In this document: positions 36,043 to 48,520 of the stretch, piece after piece
Numbering within the stretch: the stretch's first letter is position 1
Layout of the letters: the number at the start of each line of letters is the position of its first letter
From: Acidobacteriota bacterium
Lineage (GTDB): Bacteria; Acidobacteriota; Vicinamibacteria; Vicinamibacterales; UBA2999
Direction: 5' to 3'
Assembly: GCA_947465645.1 (NCBI GenBank)
Contig: CANIBQ010000018.1
Span: forward strand, 5,246-69,245
DNA: 64,000 bases
The notes under the pieces: generated by a model
What the model was told of the DNA's origin: nothing
What the model saw: the letters and a program-made list of their open reading frames with translations, nothing else
Databases searched by the model: none
Translations under genes and position numbers: made by a program

Positions 36043-36831
36043 GTGAAGCGAATCGTCATCGTCGCGGCCGCGGTGATGGGCCTGACGTTGCCGCTGCTGT
36101 CACAGACACTCCCCCCCCGCCTCGGGGGTCCCAACGGTCCGCCCACGGCGGACAAGGCCCTTGCCAACCAGCCTGTCAGGAAGCTGGCCGACGGCACGGT
36201 GGACTTGTCGGGGGTCTGGACTGACGGCGGCTCCGCCCCGGTTGGCCGCCTCCTGAAGCCGGGCGAGCTCGACAGCCTGCTGCTGCCCTGGGCGAAGCAG
36301 ACGCTGACGACCCGGCTTGCGGACGAGGGGAAAGATCCCTACTTCCTGTGCATGCCCGGCGGGCCGCTGCGCATCACCGGCGGCTTCGCGTGGCGGCTGG
36401 TGCAGCACCCGACGGTCAACGCGACCCACATCTTCATGCTCCAGGAGGGGAACGCCCACTCCTACCGCCAGATCCTCATGAACGGCAAACACCCTGACGA
36501 CCCGAGCCCGACCTGGTACGGCCACTCGATCGGACGGTGGGACGGGGACACGCTGGTCGTCGACACTGTCGGGCTGAACGACAAGTTCTGGCTCGATAGC
36601 GACGGCACGCCGCACACGGAGAAGCTGCACCTGGTCGAGCGGTGGACGCGGCCCAATTTCACGACGCTGCGACGCGTCGTGACGATCGACGACCCCGGCG
36701 CGTTCACCAAGCCCTTCGACGTGACCTACACAGCGAGGCTGAGCGCCCCCGGCAGCGAGATCATGGAGTACTTCTGTATCGAGAACGAGCAGTGGGGTGC
36801 CCGGCACCTTCCTGACGCGACCGCGAAGTAG
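36043..36831 (+). CDS. Secreted WEGDT-family protein (CMPGG subtype)
   Basis: Protein of 262 residues, GTG start one base after the HH stop. Signal peptide about 1-20 (LLSQT). VDLSGVWTD; LCMPGGPLRITGGF (first Cys); GHSIGRWDGDTLVVDTVGLND (Asp replaces the Glu of WEGDT); WLDSDGTPHTEKL; DDPGAFTKPF; YFCIENEQ (second Cys). The segment after the first Cys differs from all other members (FAWRLVQHP), possibly a distinct ligand loop. Confidence 0.86.
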   Translation: MKRIVIVAAAVMGLTLPLLSQTLPPRLGGPNGPPTADKALANQPVRKLADGTVDLSGVWTDGGSAPVGRLLKPGELDSLLLPWAKQTLTTRLADEGKDPYFLCMPGGPLRITGGFAWRLVQHPTVNATHIFMLQEGNAHSYRQILMNGKHPDDPSPTWYGHSIGRWDGDTLVVDTVGLNDKFWLDSDGTPHTEKLHLVERWTRPNFTTLRRVVTIDDPGAFTKPFDVTYTARLSAPGSEIMEYFCIENEQWGARHLPDATAK

Positions 36832-36867
36832 ATCGTTCGTCAACATCCAATTCAGAGGAAGAACACG

Positions 36868-39800
36868 ATGATGCGTGTTGTACGGCAGTGCTGTGCCCTT
36901 GCGTCTCTTGTGGTCCTGTTCACTGCGCCCGCCTGGGCGCAGCTTGCCACGGCCGAACTCAATGGCCGGGTGACCGATTCAAGCGGTGCCGTGCTCCCCG
37001 GAGTCACTGTCACCGCGACGCAGACAGCGACCGGACTGACGCGCAGCGTGGTGACCGACGGGGAAGGGAACTACCTGATCTCCAACCTGCCGACCGGGCC
37101 GTACCGGCTGGACGTCTCGCTCCAGGGATTCAAGAGTTACGTCCAGACCGGCCTCGTCCTCCAGGTCGGCGCCACACCGACGGTGAACGCGGCGCTCGAG
37201 CTCGGCTCGCTCGAGGAGTCGATCACGGTTGAAGCCGCGGCACCGATTGTCGACGTCCGCAGCGCCGGCATCAGCGAGGTCGTCGAGAACGAGCGCATCG
37301 TCGAACTGCCCCTGCAGGGACGCCAGGTCACCGACCTGCTGGTCATCTCGGGCGCGGCCGTCAACACCGGGGCGGTGAGCAGCCGGGGCACACCCGGCGG
37401 CGTGAACATCTCGGTCGCGGGCGGATTGTCGACCGGCGTCGGCTACAGCCTCGACGGCGCGGTGCACAGCAACCCGCAGCAGAACGCGAACCTACCGCTG
37501 CCGTTCCCGGACGCGCTGCAGGAGTTCCGCGTGGCGACCAGCGGCCTGACCGCGCAGAACGGGGTGCACTCGGGCGCGTCGGTAAGTGCCGTGACCAAGT
37601 CGGGCACCAACCGCTTCTCGGGAAACGCCTTTGAGTTCCTGCGCCACCATCGATTCAATGCGACCAGCCCGTTTGCCGGGATCGGTCCCGACGGCAAGCG
37701 GTTTGACGACGGCCTCAAGCGCAATCAGTTCGGCGGCACGTTCGGCGGGCCGATTCTCAAGGACAGGATGTTCTTCTTCGTCGCCTACCAGGGCACCGCG
37801 CTCCGGCAGCGCCCGGCGTCGAACGTCGCCTTCGTGCCCACCGCGGCGATGCTGGCGGGCGACTTCACCACCTTCGCCTCGCCCCAGTGCAACGGCGGCC
37901 GCCAGGTGACATTGCGGGCGCCGTTCGTGAACAACCAGATCAACCCCGCGCTCTACAGTCCCGCCGCGATGAATCTCGCCAGGCGGTTGCCGAGCACGAC
38001 CGACCCGTGCGGTCTGGTCACGTTCGACGTCAAGTCCGACCGCGACGAGGGGCAGCCGATCGTCCGGGTCGACTACCAGCTGGGGCAGTCGCACTCGATC
38101 TTCGGTCGTTACATGGGCAGCAAGTATTCGCAGCCGCCTGGCTATGGCGGCGGCTCCGACAGCCTCCTGAAAACCGACGTCCCCGGAGCGGAAGACATGG
38201 TTCACTCGACGACGGTGGGCGAGACCACCGTGTTCAGCTCGTCGGTGGTCAACTCGCTCCGCCTCGCGGTCAACAAAGCCACGGTCGACAACTATCAGAC
38301 GCCGTTCTTTTCGCCCTCCGACCTCGGCATCAAGATGCACAGCTACCTGCCGGGCTTCATGTCGGTGAACGTGACCGGCGGGTTCATCCTGTATTCGGGG
38401 ACCAATACCAACGCGCTGTTCTTCAATGACACCTACCAGGTCGCCGACGATCTCACGATCGTGAAGGGCAACCACCAGTTCGGCGTGGGCGCGAACGTGC
38501 AGTACTGGAAGGGCGACTACACCTCCAGCTCGCGAGCCAACGGCAACTGGATTTTCAACGGTTCGGCAACCGGACTCGGACTGGCCGACCTGCTCACCGG
38601 CCGCGTGACGACCGTCGAACACGGCGGGTTGGGGAAGCTCCCGGTGAACAGCACCTATGTCGGCGTCTACGCGCAGGACGCCTGGCGCGTGACCAGCCGC
38701 GTGACGGTGAACGCCGGATTCCGCTGGGAGCCCTTCTTCGGGCAGAACGTCGAGAACGGCGTGATCTCCGTCTTCAACATGGACAACTTCCGGAACGGCG
38801 TGAAGAGCAAGGTGTTCCTCAATGCGCCCGCCGGCCTCCTCTACGCGGGGGACGAGGGATTCCCGAAGAACGGGAAAACGGGACTGGATAAGCAGTGGTG
38901 GAATATCTCGCCGCGCGGCGGGGTTGCGTGGGATGTGCGCGGAGACGGCCGCCTGGCCGTGCGCTCCTCCTACGCCATGGCCTACGACTTCATGTCGGGC
39001 GAGTACCACAACATCAACGCCAATGCGCCGCCGTTCGGTAACCGCTCGCTGATCACCGATCCGCCCGGGCGCATGGACGACCCGTACGGGCACATCGGCG
39101 GCGACCCGCATCCGATCGTGACCGGCCCGACCACTGCGTATGTGCCGTTCGGCACGTTCGGGACGATGGACCCGGGCATCAACTCGCCGCGGATTCAGTC
39201 GTGGAATCTCACCGTCGAACAGCAGCTCGGTTCGCAGTGGGGCGTCGCGGCCAGCTATCTCGGGAGCCACTCGGACCGTCTCTGGGCACAGGTCGCGCTC
39301 AATCCAGGCATCTACATGGGCCTCGGCCCCTGCGCGATCAACGGGGTGTCGTACCCGGTCTGTTCGACCAATGCCAACTTGAGCCAGCGCCGCGTGCTCT
39401 TCCAGCAGAACCCGCGGGAAGCGGCGTTCATCGGCGCGCTCGATCTCAACACCGACGTCGGCTACCAGAACTATCGCGGGTTGAAGCTGTCGGCGCAGCG
39501 CCGCTCGGCTGGCGGGTTGAGCCTCAACGGCAACTACACCCTGTCGCGCTGCACGGGCACGCCGACCGCCGAGACATTCAACCAGCAGAGCGCCGGCTAC
39601 CTGAAGCCGGACGACCCGTCGTTCGACGACGGCTACTGCAACCAGGATCGGACGCACCTGGCGACGCTGACGATGGGCTACGAGACGCCCGAGTTCGGAC
39701 CCGCGGCGGTCCGCGCGGTCGCCTCCCACTGGAGGGTCTCGGGGATCCTGTCCGCGCGGTCAGGGCAGCGGCTCAACATCATCACCGGGCAGGACAACGC

Positions 39801-40164
39801 GTTCACGGGGCTGGCCAACCAGCGGCCGAACCAGGTCAGCGATGACTTCTACGCGGCCAACCCCTCGCTGACGAACTACTTCAACCGTGACGCGTTCGCG
39901 CAGCCGGCGCCTGGCACGCTGGGCGATCTCGAGCGCAATGCCGTGGTTGGACCGAGTTACTGGAACGTCGACCTCGCCCTGTCGAAGCTCATTCCGGTGA
40001 GCGCGACCCAAAGAGTGGAGCTGCGGCTGGAGTCCTTCAACCTGCTCAACCAGTTCAACTGGGGCAACCCGCTCGTCAACCTGAACGCGGGCACCTTCGG
40101 CCGCATCACGACGCAGCAGGGCGCGCCACGGATCATGCAGTTCGGCATCAAGTACGATTTCTAG
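36868..40164 (+). CDS. Oar-like TonB-dependent receptor (cassette copy 1)
   Basis: Protein of 1098 residues; GAGGAAG lies 7 bases before ATG. Signal peptide about 1-24 (AWAQL). Regulatory-like domain (TDSSGAVLPGVTVTATQTA), plug region with VENERIVELPLQGRQVTDL, barrel ending KYDF. First gene of a three-gene cassette (receptor, HH protein, partner) repeated at 44775-49360. The receptors of the two cassettes resemble each other more than any other pair here (for example SYAMAYDFMSGEYHNINAN against SYAMGYDFMSGEYHNINSS). Confidence 0.92.
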   Translation: MMRVVRQCCALASLVVLFTAPAWAQLATAELNGRVTDSSGAVLPGVTVTATQTATGLTRSVVTDGEGNYLISNLPTGPYRLDVSLQGFKSYVQTGLVLQVGATPTVNAALELGSLEESITVEAAAPIVDVRSAGISEVVENERIVELPLQGRQVTDLLVISGAAVNTGAVSSRGTPGGVNISVAGGLSTGVGYSLDGAVHSNPQQNANLPLPFPDALQEFRVATSGLTAQNGVHSGASVSAVTKSGTNRFSGNAFEFLRHHRFNATSPFAGIGPDGKRFDDGLKRNQFGGTFGGPILKDRMFFFVAYQGTALRQRPASNVAFVPTAAMLAGDFTTFASPQCNGGRQVTLRAPFVNNQINPALYSPAAMNLARRLPSTTDPCGLVTFDVKSDRDEGQPIVRVDYQLGQSHSIFGRYMGSKYSQPPGYGGGSDSLLKTDVPGAEDMVHSTTVGETTVFSSSVVNSLRLAVNKATVDNYQTPFFSPSDLGIKMHSYLPGFMSVNVTGGFILYSGTNTNALFFNDTYQVADDLTIVKGNHQFGVGANVQYWKGDYTSSSRANGNWIFNGSATGLGLADLLTGRVTTVEHGGLGKLPVNSTYVGVYAQDAWRVTSRVTVNAGFRWEPFFGQNVENGVISVFNMDNFRNGVKSKVFLNAPAGLLYAGDEGFPKNGKTGLDKQWWNISPRGGVAWDVRGDGRLAVRSSYAMAYDFMSGEYHNINANAPPFGNRSLITDPPGRMDDPYGHIGGDPHPIVTGPTTAYVPFGTFGTMDPGINSPRIQSWNLTVEQQLGSQWGVAASYLGSHSDRLWAQVALNPGIYMGLGPCAINGVSYPVCSTNANLSQRRVLFQQNPREAAFIGALDLNTDVGYQNYRGLKLSAQRRSAGGLSLNGNYTLSRCTGTPTAETFNQQSAGYLKPDDPSFDDGYCNQDRTHLATLTMGYETPEFGPAAVRAVASHWRVSGILSARSGQRLNIITGQDNAFTGLANQRPNQVSDDFYAANPSLTNYFNRDAFAQPAPGTLGDLERNAVVGPSYWNVDLALSKLIPVSATQRVELRLESFNLLNQFNWGNPLVNLNAGTFGRITTQQGAPRIMQFGIKYDF

Positions 40165-40176
40165 GAGGTCCCCATC

Positions 40177-40602
40177 ATGAGAATCACACTTGGCTTCTTA
40201 TTCGCGGTGCTGCTGGCGTCGGTGTTGGCGCCGTCGCCGGCCTCGGCACATCACGCCTTTGCGGTGGAGTTCGACGCCAAGAACTGCTCCGACATCGCCG
40301 GGGTGCTGACCAAGGTTGACTACCAGAACCCGCACGCCTACATCTTCGTGGACGCGAAGGAAAACGGGCAGACGGTGCCGAAGACCTTCCAGCTGTCGTC
40401 CACGTCGAATCTCAAGCGGGGGGGCGCGACGCTGCCGGTGATGAATGCGAGCCTGGGCAAGGACGTGATGGTCCGGGGCTGCGCCTCGAAGAACGGTACC
40501 GACAACCGCTACGCGGCGTCGTTCATCAAGCTCGCCGACGGCACGGTGCAGCGTCTCGGGCAGGACGTCGAAGGCGTGTTCGGTACCAAGATCTGGAGAT
40601 AA
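40177..40602 (+). CDS. DUF6152-like secreted HH protein (Cys-pair subtype, cassette copy 1)
   Basis: Protein of 141 residues, AGGAGG upstream. Signal peptide ends PASA before HHAF. YQNPHAYIFVDAKE; two mature cysteines (KNCSD, VRGCAS). Only four residue differences from the protein at 48093, three of them in the signal peptide, so the mature proteins are all but identical: a recent duplication or gene conversion. Followed after 2 bases by the partner gene. Confidence 0.88.
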   Translation: MRITLGFLFAVLLASVLAPSPASAHHAFAVEFDAKNCSDIAGVLTKVDYQNPHAYIFVDAKENGQTVPKTFQLSSTSNLKRGGATLPVMNASLGKDVMVRGCASKNGTDNRYAASFIKLADGTVQRLGQDVEGVFGTKIWR

Positions 40603-40604
40603 CG

Positions 40605-41420
40605 ATGAAGACCTACGTTGGCGCCACTCTCGCGGCTGTCTGCCTGCTGTCGGTGGCCGCGGCCGCACAAGACCCTCCCAAGACCTTCGTCGAAGCGCGC
40701 GGCAACGTGAAGCCGGTGCCGTTGCCACCGGGAGGTCCGCCGCCGCGCATGTCGGATGGCAAGGTCGATCTGTCTGGGGTCTGGTTCTCGGGGCCGACCG
40801 GCAAGGCGAACGCATGGAGCGTGGTGCCTGACGCACCACTGAAGCAGGAGCCGGTGCCGTTCCGCCCGGAGGCTGGCAAGAAGATCAACAGCATGACCCG
40901 GGCGGAGCAGGAGTTGGGCAGCGCCCAGGTCCAGTGCCGGCCACTCGGGGTCCCGGGGATGTGGACGAACAACCCCTACCCCCACCAGATCGTGATGAAG
41001 CCGGGGCTCTTCGTTCACCTGATCGAGAGCAACAACAACTGGCGCACCGTGCACACCGACGGACGGCCTCACAAGCCGAAGGACGAGCAGGAGCCGCTGT
41101 TCATGGGCGATTCCGTGGGCCGGTGGGAGGGCGACACGCTGGTGCTCGACACCGTCTCCATCGACGACCGCACCTGGATCCAGGGCAACGGCTGGTACCA
41201 CAGCGACCAGCTGCGCGTGATCGAACGCCTCCGGCGGCCGTCGAGGAACTATCTCGAATACCAATTCACGATCGAGGACCCGGAAGTGCTGACCAAGCCA
41301 TGGACATCCGCCTGGCGCACCTACTCGCTCGGCAACGAAGATCTGACCGAGAACTTCTGCACCAACAACGAGAACGTCGAGCAGCTGAATAAGCTGCGCG
41401 AGGTCGAGACCGGCAAGTAG
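40605..41420 (+). CDS. Secreted WEGDT-family protein (GMWTNNP subtype, cassette copy 1)
   Basis: Protein of 271 residues. Signal peptide about 1-21 (AAAQD). KVDLSGVWF; QCRPLGVPGMWTNNP (first Cys); HTDGRPHKP; MGDSVGRWEGDTLVLDT core with SIDDRTWIQ; WYHSDQLRVIERLRR; EDPEVLTKPWT; NFCTNNEN (second Cys). Same subtype as 1151 and 48521, all three paired with Cys-pair HH proteins. End of the same-strand array that starts at 28891. Confidence 0.87.
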   Translation: MKTYVGATLAAVCLLSVAAAAQDPPKTFVEARGNVKPVPLPPGGPPPRMSDGKVDLSGVWFSGPTGKANAWSVVPDAPLKQEPVPFRPEAGKKINSMTRAEQELGSAQVQCRPLGVPGMWTNNPYPHQIVMKPGLFVHLIESNNNWRTVHTDGRPHKPKDEQEPLFMGDSVGRWEGDTLVLDTVSIDDRTWIQGNGWYHSDQLRVIERLRRPSRNYLEYQFTIEDPEVLTKPWTSAWRTYSLGNEDLTENFCTNNENVEQLNKLREVETGK

Positions 41421-41484
41421 AACCCCCGGCGGCGTCCCGCCCGTAACCCGGTGCCATTCTTGCCATTGGTATATCTCAGGGAAG

Positions 41485-41588
41485 ACCGGCCGCCATCTCC
41501 AGCGATAGCGCTGGCTGTTGGCAGCCGGTGAAATCCTGTCTAAAATCACAGGTAATCGAAGGAATCGTGCGGTGCGGCGTCGCGCCGC
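41485..41588 (+). promoter_or_regulatory. Structured 5' leader candidate of the TBDR at 41715
   Basis: The 294-base gene-free gap 41421-41714 holds several stems. ACCGGC (41485-41490) pairs with GCCGGT (41524-41529) and encloses CCAGCG-ATAG-CGCTGG (41499-41514). Next come CCTGT (41535-41539) with ACAGG (41548-41552), and GCGGCG-TCG-CGCCGC (41574-41588). CCGGTGAAATCC at 41525-41536 recalls part of a cobalamin riboswitch, but the other conserved boxes are not seen. No clear -35/-10 pair was identified. Confidence 0.3.
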
Positions 41589-41714
41589 CTTCTCGCGCGC
41601 GCACGGATGAGCCGCCGTCTGGCGCTCAAAAAGTCGTATTTGTTGGAAGCCGAATCCATTTGTTTGGAGTTGGCTCGGGTTGTACCTGAAGCACGTCAAC
41701 GTTAGGGGGATTGC

Positions 41715-44600
41715 ATGGGACTGACCGCCGTGAAGCGGTTCTTGATACTCGCACTGGCACTCGTACTGGGACTTCCCTATGTGGCCGCGGCGCAGGAAGC
41801 GACGATTGCGGGCACGATCACTGATTCGACCGGGGGCGTGCTGCCCGGAGTCACGGTACGCGCGGTCAACGACGCGAATGGCAACTCGTTCGAAGCGGTG
41901 ACGGACGAACAGGGCGTCTATCGCCTCCCGGTCCGGACCGGTAACTACAAAGTGACCTTTGAGCTCGGTGGATTCGGGCCGGTGAGCCGCAGCGCGGAGC
42001 TGCTGGTCGGGCAGACGGTCAACGTCAACGCCCAGCTCGCGCTTTCGACCTTGAACGAATCGATCACCGTGACCGGAGAGGCGCCGCTGCTTGACGTCTC
42101 GACGTCCTCGGTCGGTGGCAACATCGACCCCCGGCAGGTGCAGGAACTGCCGGTGCAGGGCGGCTCGTGGACCGCGCTGGCGCTGCTGGCGCCAGGCAAT
42201 CGCAGCAACGCCCAGGGCGCGGTACCGATTGCCGACCGCAACGACGGTGAGTCGCGCGAGTTCCAGTTGAACATGGACGGGCAGCAGGTCTCCGCGGTGC
42301 TTGGCACCGGCGGGCAGCCGATGTTCAGCCGCGCGGCGATTGCCGAGTTCCAGTTCATCTCCAACCGCTTCGACGCCACGCAGGGGCGCTCCTCTGGTGT
42401 GCAGGTGAACGCGATCACCAAGTCGGGCACCAACAGCCTCTCGGGGCTGTTCCAGGCGCAGTTCCGCGATGACAAGTTCAACTCGGAGGATTTTTTCGAG
42501 AATCGCGTGCTGCCCTACTCCAACCAGCAGTACGCCGCCACGCTGGGCGGCCCGATCGTCCGCGATCGCGTGCATTTCTTCGGCAACTACGAATACGAGC
42601 GCGAGCCGCGCCAGAGCGTCTGGCAGACGATCTATTCCGGCTTCAACGTCGCGCTCGACGGCGAGACGACACGCAAGATTGGCGGCGGCCGCGTCGACTA
42701 CCAGATCTCGTCGCAGCACCGCCTGATGGGGAAGGCGCACGGCGGGAAGTCGTTCACGCCGTTCGCGACGCCCAACGCCAACCACCCGGCCAGCACCAAT
42801 GACACCCAGGAAAAGTCGAACGAGTACCTGGCGCAGTTCACGTCCGTGCTCTCGAACTCGGCGGTCAACGAGATCAAGGTCGGCCGCGCCGAGTTCGGCC
42901 TGGCCAACAAGGGCCTGGCCAACTGGGATAACCACTGGCAGCGGGCCAATGGCATCACCACCGGCGCGCCGCGCATCCAGTTCACCGGGTTCAACATCAC
43001 GCCGAACCAGAACCACCCGCGCAACCGCACGCAGGAGGTCTGGAGCGTCCGCGACGACTTCACGTTCTCCTATAACCTCGGCGGCCGCCACGACGTCAAG
43101 GCCGGCGCCGAGTACCTGAACCTCCACGAGCTGACGGTCAACTGCCGCCTCTGCGCCGGCCAGATCGACGCCCGCGGCGGCGCGCGTCCGGCTAACCTCG
43201 ACACGCTGTTCCCCAACCCGTTCGACGTGGACACCTGGAACCTGAACGCGCTGGCCCCGATCACCCGCACCTACACCCTCGGCCTCGGCGAGTTCCCGAT
43301 CGATTTCGACCAGCCGAAGTGGGGCGCGTGGTGGCAGGATGACTGGCGCCTGGCCTCCAACTTCACGCTCAACCTTGGGCTGCGCTACGACCTGACGCAG
43401 AACGCGTGGGCGAACGACTTCGCCGTGCCCTTCATCATGGAAGACGGACGGTCGGATGACATGAACAACATCCAGCCGCGTGTCGGCTTCGCGTGGCAGC
43501 TCAACGACAAGACCGTGTTCCGCGGCGGATCGGGCCTCTATTACGGCGACGTGCTCTCCACCACGACGATGTGGGCGATCGGCAACACGCAGATCGCGAC
43601 CATCGTCGTCAACAACGACGGCCGGCCCGATTTCGTGACCAACCCGTTCAACGGGCCGGCGCCGACCTACGCCCAGGCCGTGGCGCGGTTCTGCCACAAC
43701 AACAACACCGCGGCGGGTTGCCTCCGGTTCGCGCCGTCAGAAGTGGCGCCGCCAGAGGAATACGCGCGGCTGCCGCGATCGGTCCAGAACTCGATCGGCT
43801 TCCAGCGCCAGGTTGGCAACAACATGTCGTTCGAATCCGACTACGTCTACAACCACACGACCGGCGAGAAGGTCGTCATCCAGAACGTCAACCTGACCTA
43901 CAACCCGGCGACGGGCGCGAACTACCCGTTCTCGGACATCTCGCGGCGGCCGTTCCCGGCGTTTGGCGAGATCTCGATGTGGGTGGCGGGCGGGCGGTCG
44001 TCCTACCACGCCGTGCAGAACGTGTTCACCAAGCGCTTCAGCGACAAGTGGCAGGCGTCGGCCAACTACACGCTCTCGTGGCTGTATAGCGCCGACCCGA
44101 AGCCGCTGAGCGGTCTCCAGCAGGTGACGATCCCGCTGGCGGACGACTTCGGCGGCGAGTGGACGCTCGCCGAAACCGACCAGCGCCACCGCGCGGTGTT
44201 CAACGGCGTCTACCAGGTGGGTCGCGGCTTCCAGGTGAGCGGCATCTACTTCTACGGCTCGGGCGAGCGCTACGAGACGATCTACGGCGCCGACGGCCGT
44301 GGGCAGTCGCGCACCTTCAACGTGCCGCGCCTGCGCCCCGATGGCACGCTGGTGCCGCGCAACAACTTCGTCGGCGACGCCATTCACCGCGTCGACATGC
44401 GGTTCCAGCAGCGCATCCCGCTGGCCGGCCGCGCCTCGATCGACGGCATCTTCGAGGTGTTCAACCTGTTCAACCGGGAGAACTACGGCGCCTACAACAC
44501 CGACGAGGCGAGCCCGCAGAACTACGGCCAGCCGTCGCAGAACAACAGCCTCTCGTACACGCCGCGCGCGATGCAGCTCGGCTTCCGCGTGACGTTCTGA
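41715..44600 (+). CDS. Oar-like TonB-dependent receptor, divergent subclass
   Basis: Protein of 961 residues. AGGGGG lies 5 bases before ATG. Signal peptide about 1-26 (VAAAQ). Regulatory-like domain (DSTGGVLPGVTVRAVND), plug region with VTGEAPLLDVSTSSVGG and QVNAITKSGTNSLSG, and a barrel ending RVTF. It lacks the VENERIVELPLQGR block of its neighbours and belongs to a different subclass, although it sits between the two copies of the duplicated cassette. No HH or partner gene follows. Own leader and terminator, so a separate unit. Confidence 0.92.
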   Translation: MGLTAVKRFLILALALVLGLPYVAAAQEATIAGTITDSTGGVLPGVTVRAVNDANGNSFEAVTDEQGVYRLPVRTGNYKVTFELGGFGPVSRSAELLVGQTVNVNAQLALSTLNESITVTGEAPLLDVSTSSVGGNIDPRQVQELPVQGGSWTALALLAPGNRSNAQGAVPIADRNDGESREFQLNMDGQQVSAVLGTGGQPMFSRAAIAEFQFISNRFDATQGRSSGVQVNAITKSGTNSLSGLFQAQFRDDKFNSEDFFENRVLPYSNQQYAATLGGPIVRDRVHFFGNYEYEREPRQSVWQTIYSGFNVALDGETTRKIGGGRVDYQISSQHRLMGKAHGGKSFTPFATPNANHPASTNDTQEKSNEYLAQFTSVLSNSAVNEIKVGRAEFGLANKGLANWDNHWQRANGITTGAPRIQFTGFNITPNQNHPRNRTQEVWSVRDDFTFSYNLGGRHDVKAGAEYLNLHELTVNCRLCAGQIDARGGARPANLDTLFPNPFDVDTWNLNALAPITRTYTLGLGEFPIDFDQPKWGAWWQDDWRLASNFTLNLGLRYDLTQNAWANDFAVPFIMEDGRSDDMNNIQPRVGFAWQLNDKTVFRGGSGLYYGDVLSTTTMWAIGNTQIATIVVNNDGRPDFVTNPFNGPAPTYAQAVARFCHNNNTAAGCLRFAPSEVAPPEEYARLPRSVQNSIGFQRQVGNNMSFESDYVYNHTTGEKVVIQNVNLTYNPATGANYPFSDISRRPFPAFGEISMWVAGGRSSYHAVQNVFTKRFSDKWQASANYTLSWLYSADPKPLSGLQQVTIPLADDFGGEWTLAETDQRHRAVFNGVYQVGRGFQVSGIYFYGSGERYETIYGADGRGQSRTFNVPRLRPDGTLVPRNNFVGDAIHRVDMRFQQRIPLAGRASIDGIFEVFNLFNRENYGAYNTDEASPQNYGQPSQNNSLSYTPRAMQLGFRVTF

Positions 44601-44619
44601 TCCTCTAATCGCGTCTCAC

Positions 44620-44657
44620 CACGAGGCCCAAGGCACGCTGTTGCCTTGGGCCTCGTG
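44620..44657 (+). terminator. Strong hairpin after TBDR 41715
   Basis: A perfect 16-bp stem: CACGAGGCCCAAGGCA (44620-44635), loop CGCTGT, TGCCTTGGGCCTCGTG (44642-44657), followed by a pyrimidine-rich CCTCTTCT. Lies 20 bases after the stop codon. Confidence 0.65.
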
Positions 44658-44682
44658 CCTCTTCTGGATGCTCCTCGGCGCG

Positions 44683-44712
44683 TTGACAGGCCAAATGGCC
44701 AAGTGTTCTAAT
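44683..44712 (+). promoter_or_regulatory. Sigma70-type promoter for cassette copy 2
   Basis: TTGACA (44683-44688), 18-base spacer, TCTAAT (44707-44712, 5 of 6 matches), 62 bases before ATG 44775. It follows directly after the terminator of the preceding gene. Confidence 0.55.
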
Positions 44713-44774
44713 GCGCCGCATTATTCCCGCCGGGTTCGTCCACGCAAACCGCCGATTTTCGGAGAATTAACGAT

Positions 44775-48080
<3,306 letters not shown>

Positions 48081-48092
48081 GAGGAGGACGTC

Positions 48093-48518
48093 ATGAAAAT
48101 CACATTCGGCTTCTTATTCGCCGTGCTGCTGGCGTCGGGGTTGGCGCCGTCGCCGGCCTCCGCGCATCACGCCTTTGCGGTGGAGTTCGACGCCAAGAAC
48201 TGCTCCGACATCGCGGGGGTGCTGACCAAGGTCGACTACCAGAACCCGCACGCCTACATCTTCGTGGACGCGAAGGAAAACGGGCAGACGGTGCCGAAGA
48301 CCTTCCAGCTGTCGTCCACCTCGAATCTCAAGCGCGGCGGCGCGACGCTGCCGGTGATGAATGCGAGCCTCGGCAAGGAAGTGATGGTCCGGGGCTGCGC
48401 CTCGAAGAACGGGACCGACAACCGCTACGCGGCGTCGTTCATCAAGCTCGCCGACGGCACCGTGCAGCGTCTCGGGCAGGATGTCGAAGGCGTCTTCGGC
48501 ACCAAGATCTGGAGATAG
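48093..48518 (+). CDS. DUF6152-like secreted HH protein (Cys-pair subtype, cassette copy 2)
   Basis: Protein of 141 residues, AGGAGG upstream. Signal peptide ends PASA before HHAF. In the mature part it differs from the 40177 protein by a single Asp-to-Glu change (LGKEVMVRG). NPHAYIFVDAKE and both cysteines are conserved. Partner gene 2 bases downstream. Confidence 0.88.
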   Translation: MKITFGFLFAVLLASGLAPSPASAHHAFAVEFDAKNCSDIAGVLTKVDYQNPHAYIFVDAKENGQTVPKTFQLSSTSNLKRGGATLPVMNASLGKEVMVRGCASKNGTDNRYAASFIKLADGTVQRLGQDVEGVFGTKIWR

Positions 48519-48520
48519 CC

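Noticed and set aside
41525..41536. Cobalamin riboswitch
   Set aside because: Only CCGGTGAAATCC fits; the GCTGCCC and B12-box parts are not found.
40509..43697. A 1062-codon minus-strand open frame, with similar long ones at 37492-39729, 45111-47027 and 33237-35561
   Set aside because: Arg/Ala/Gly-rich shadow frames over TBDR genes caused by high GC. No signal peptide, motif or ribosome site.
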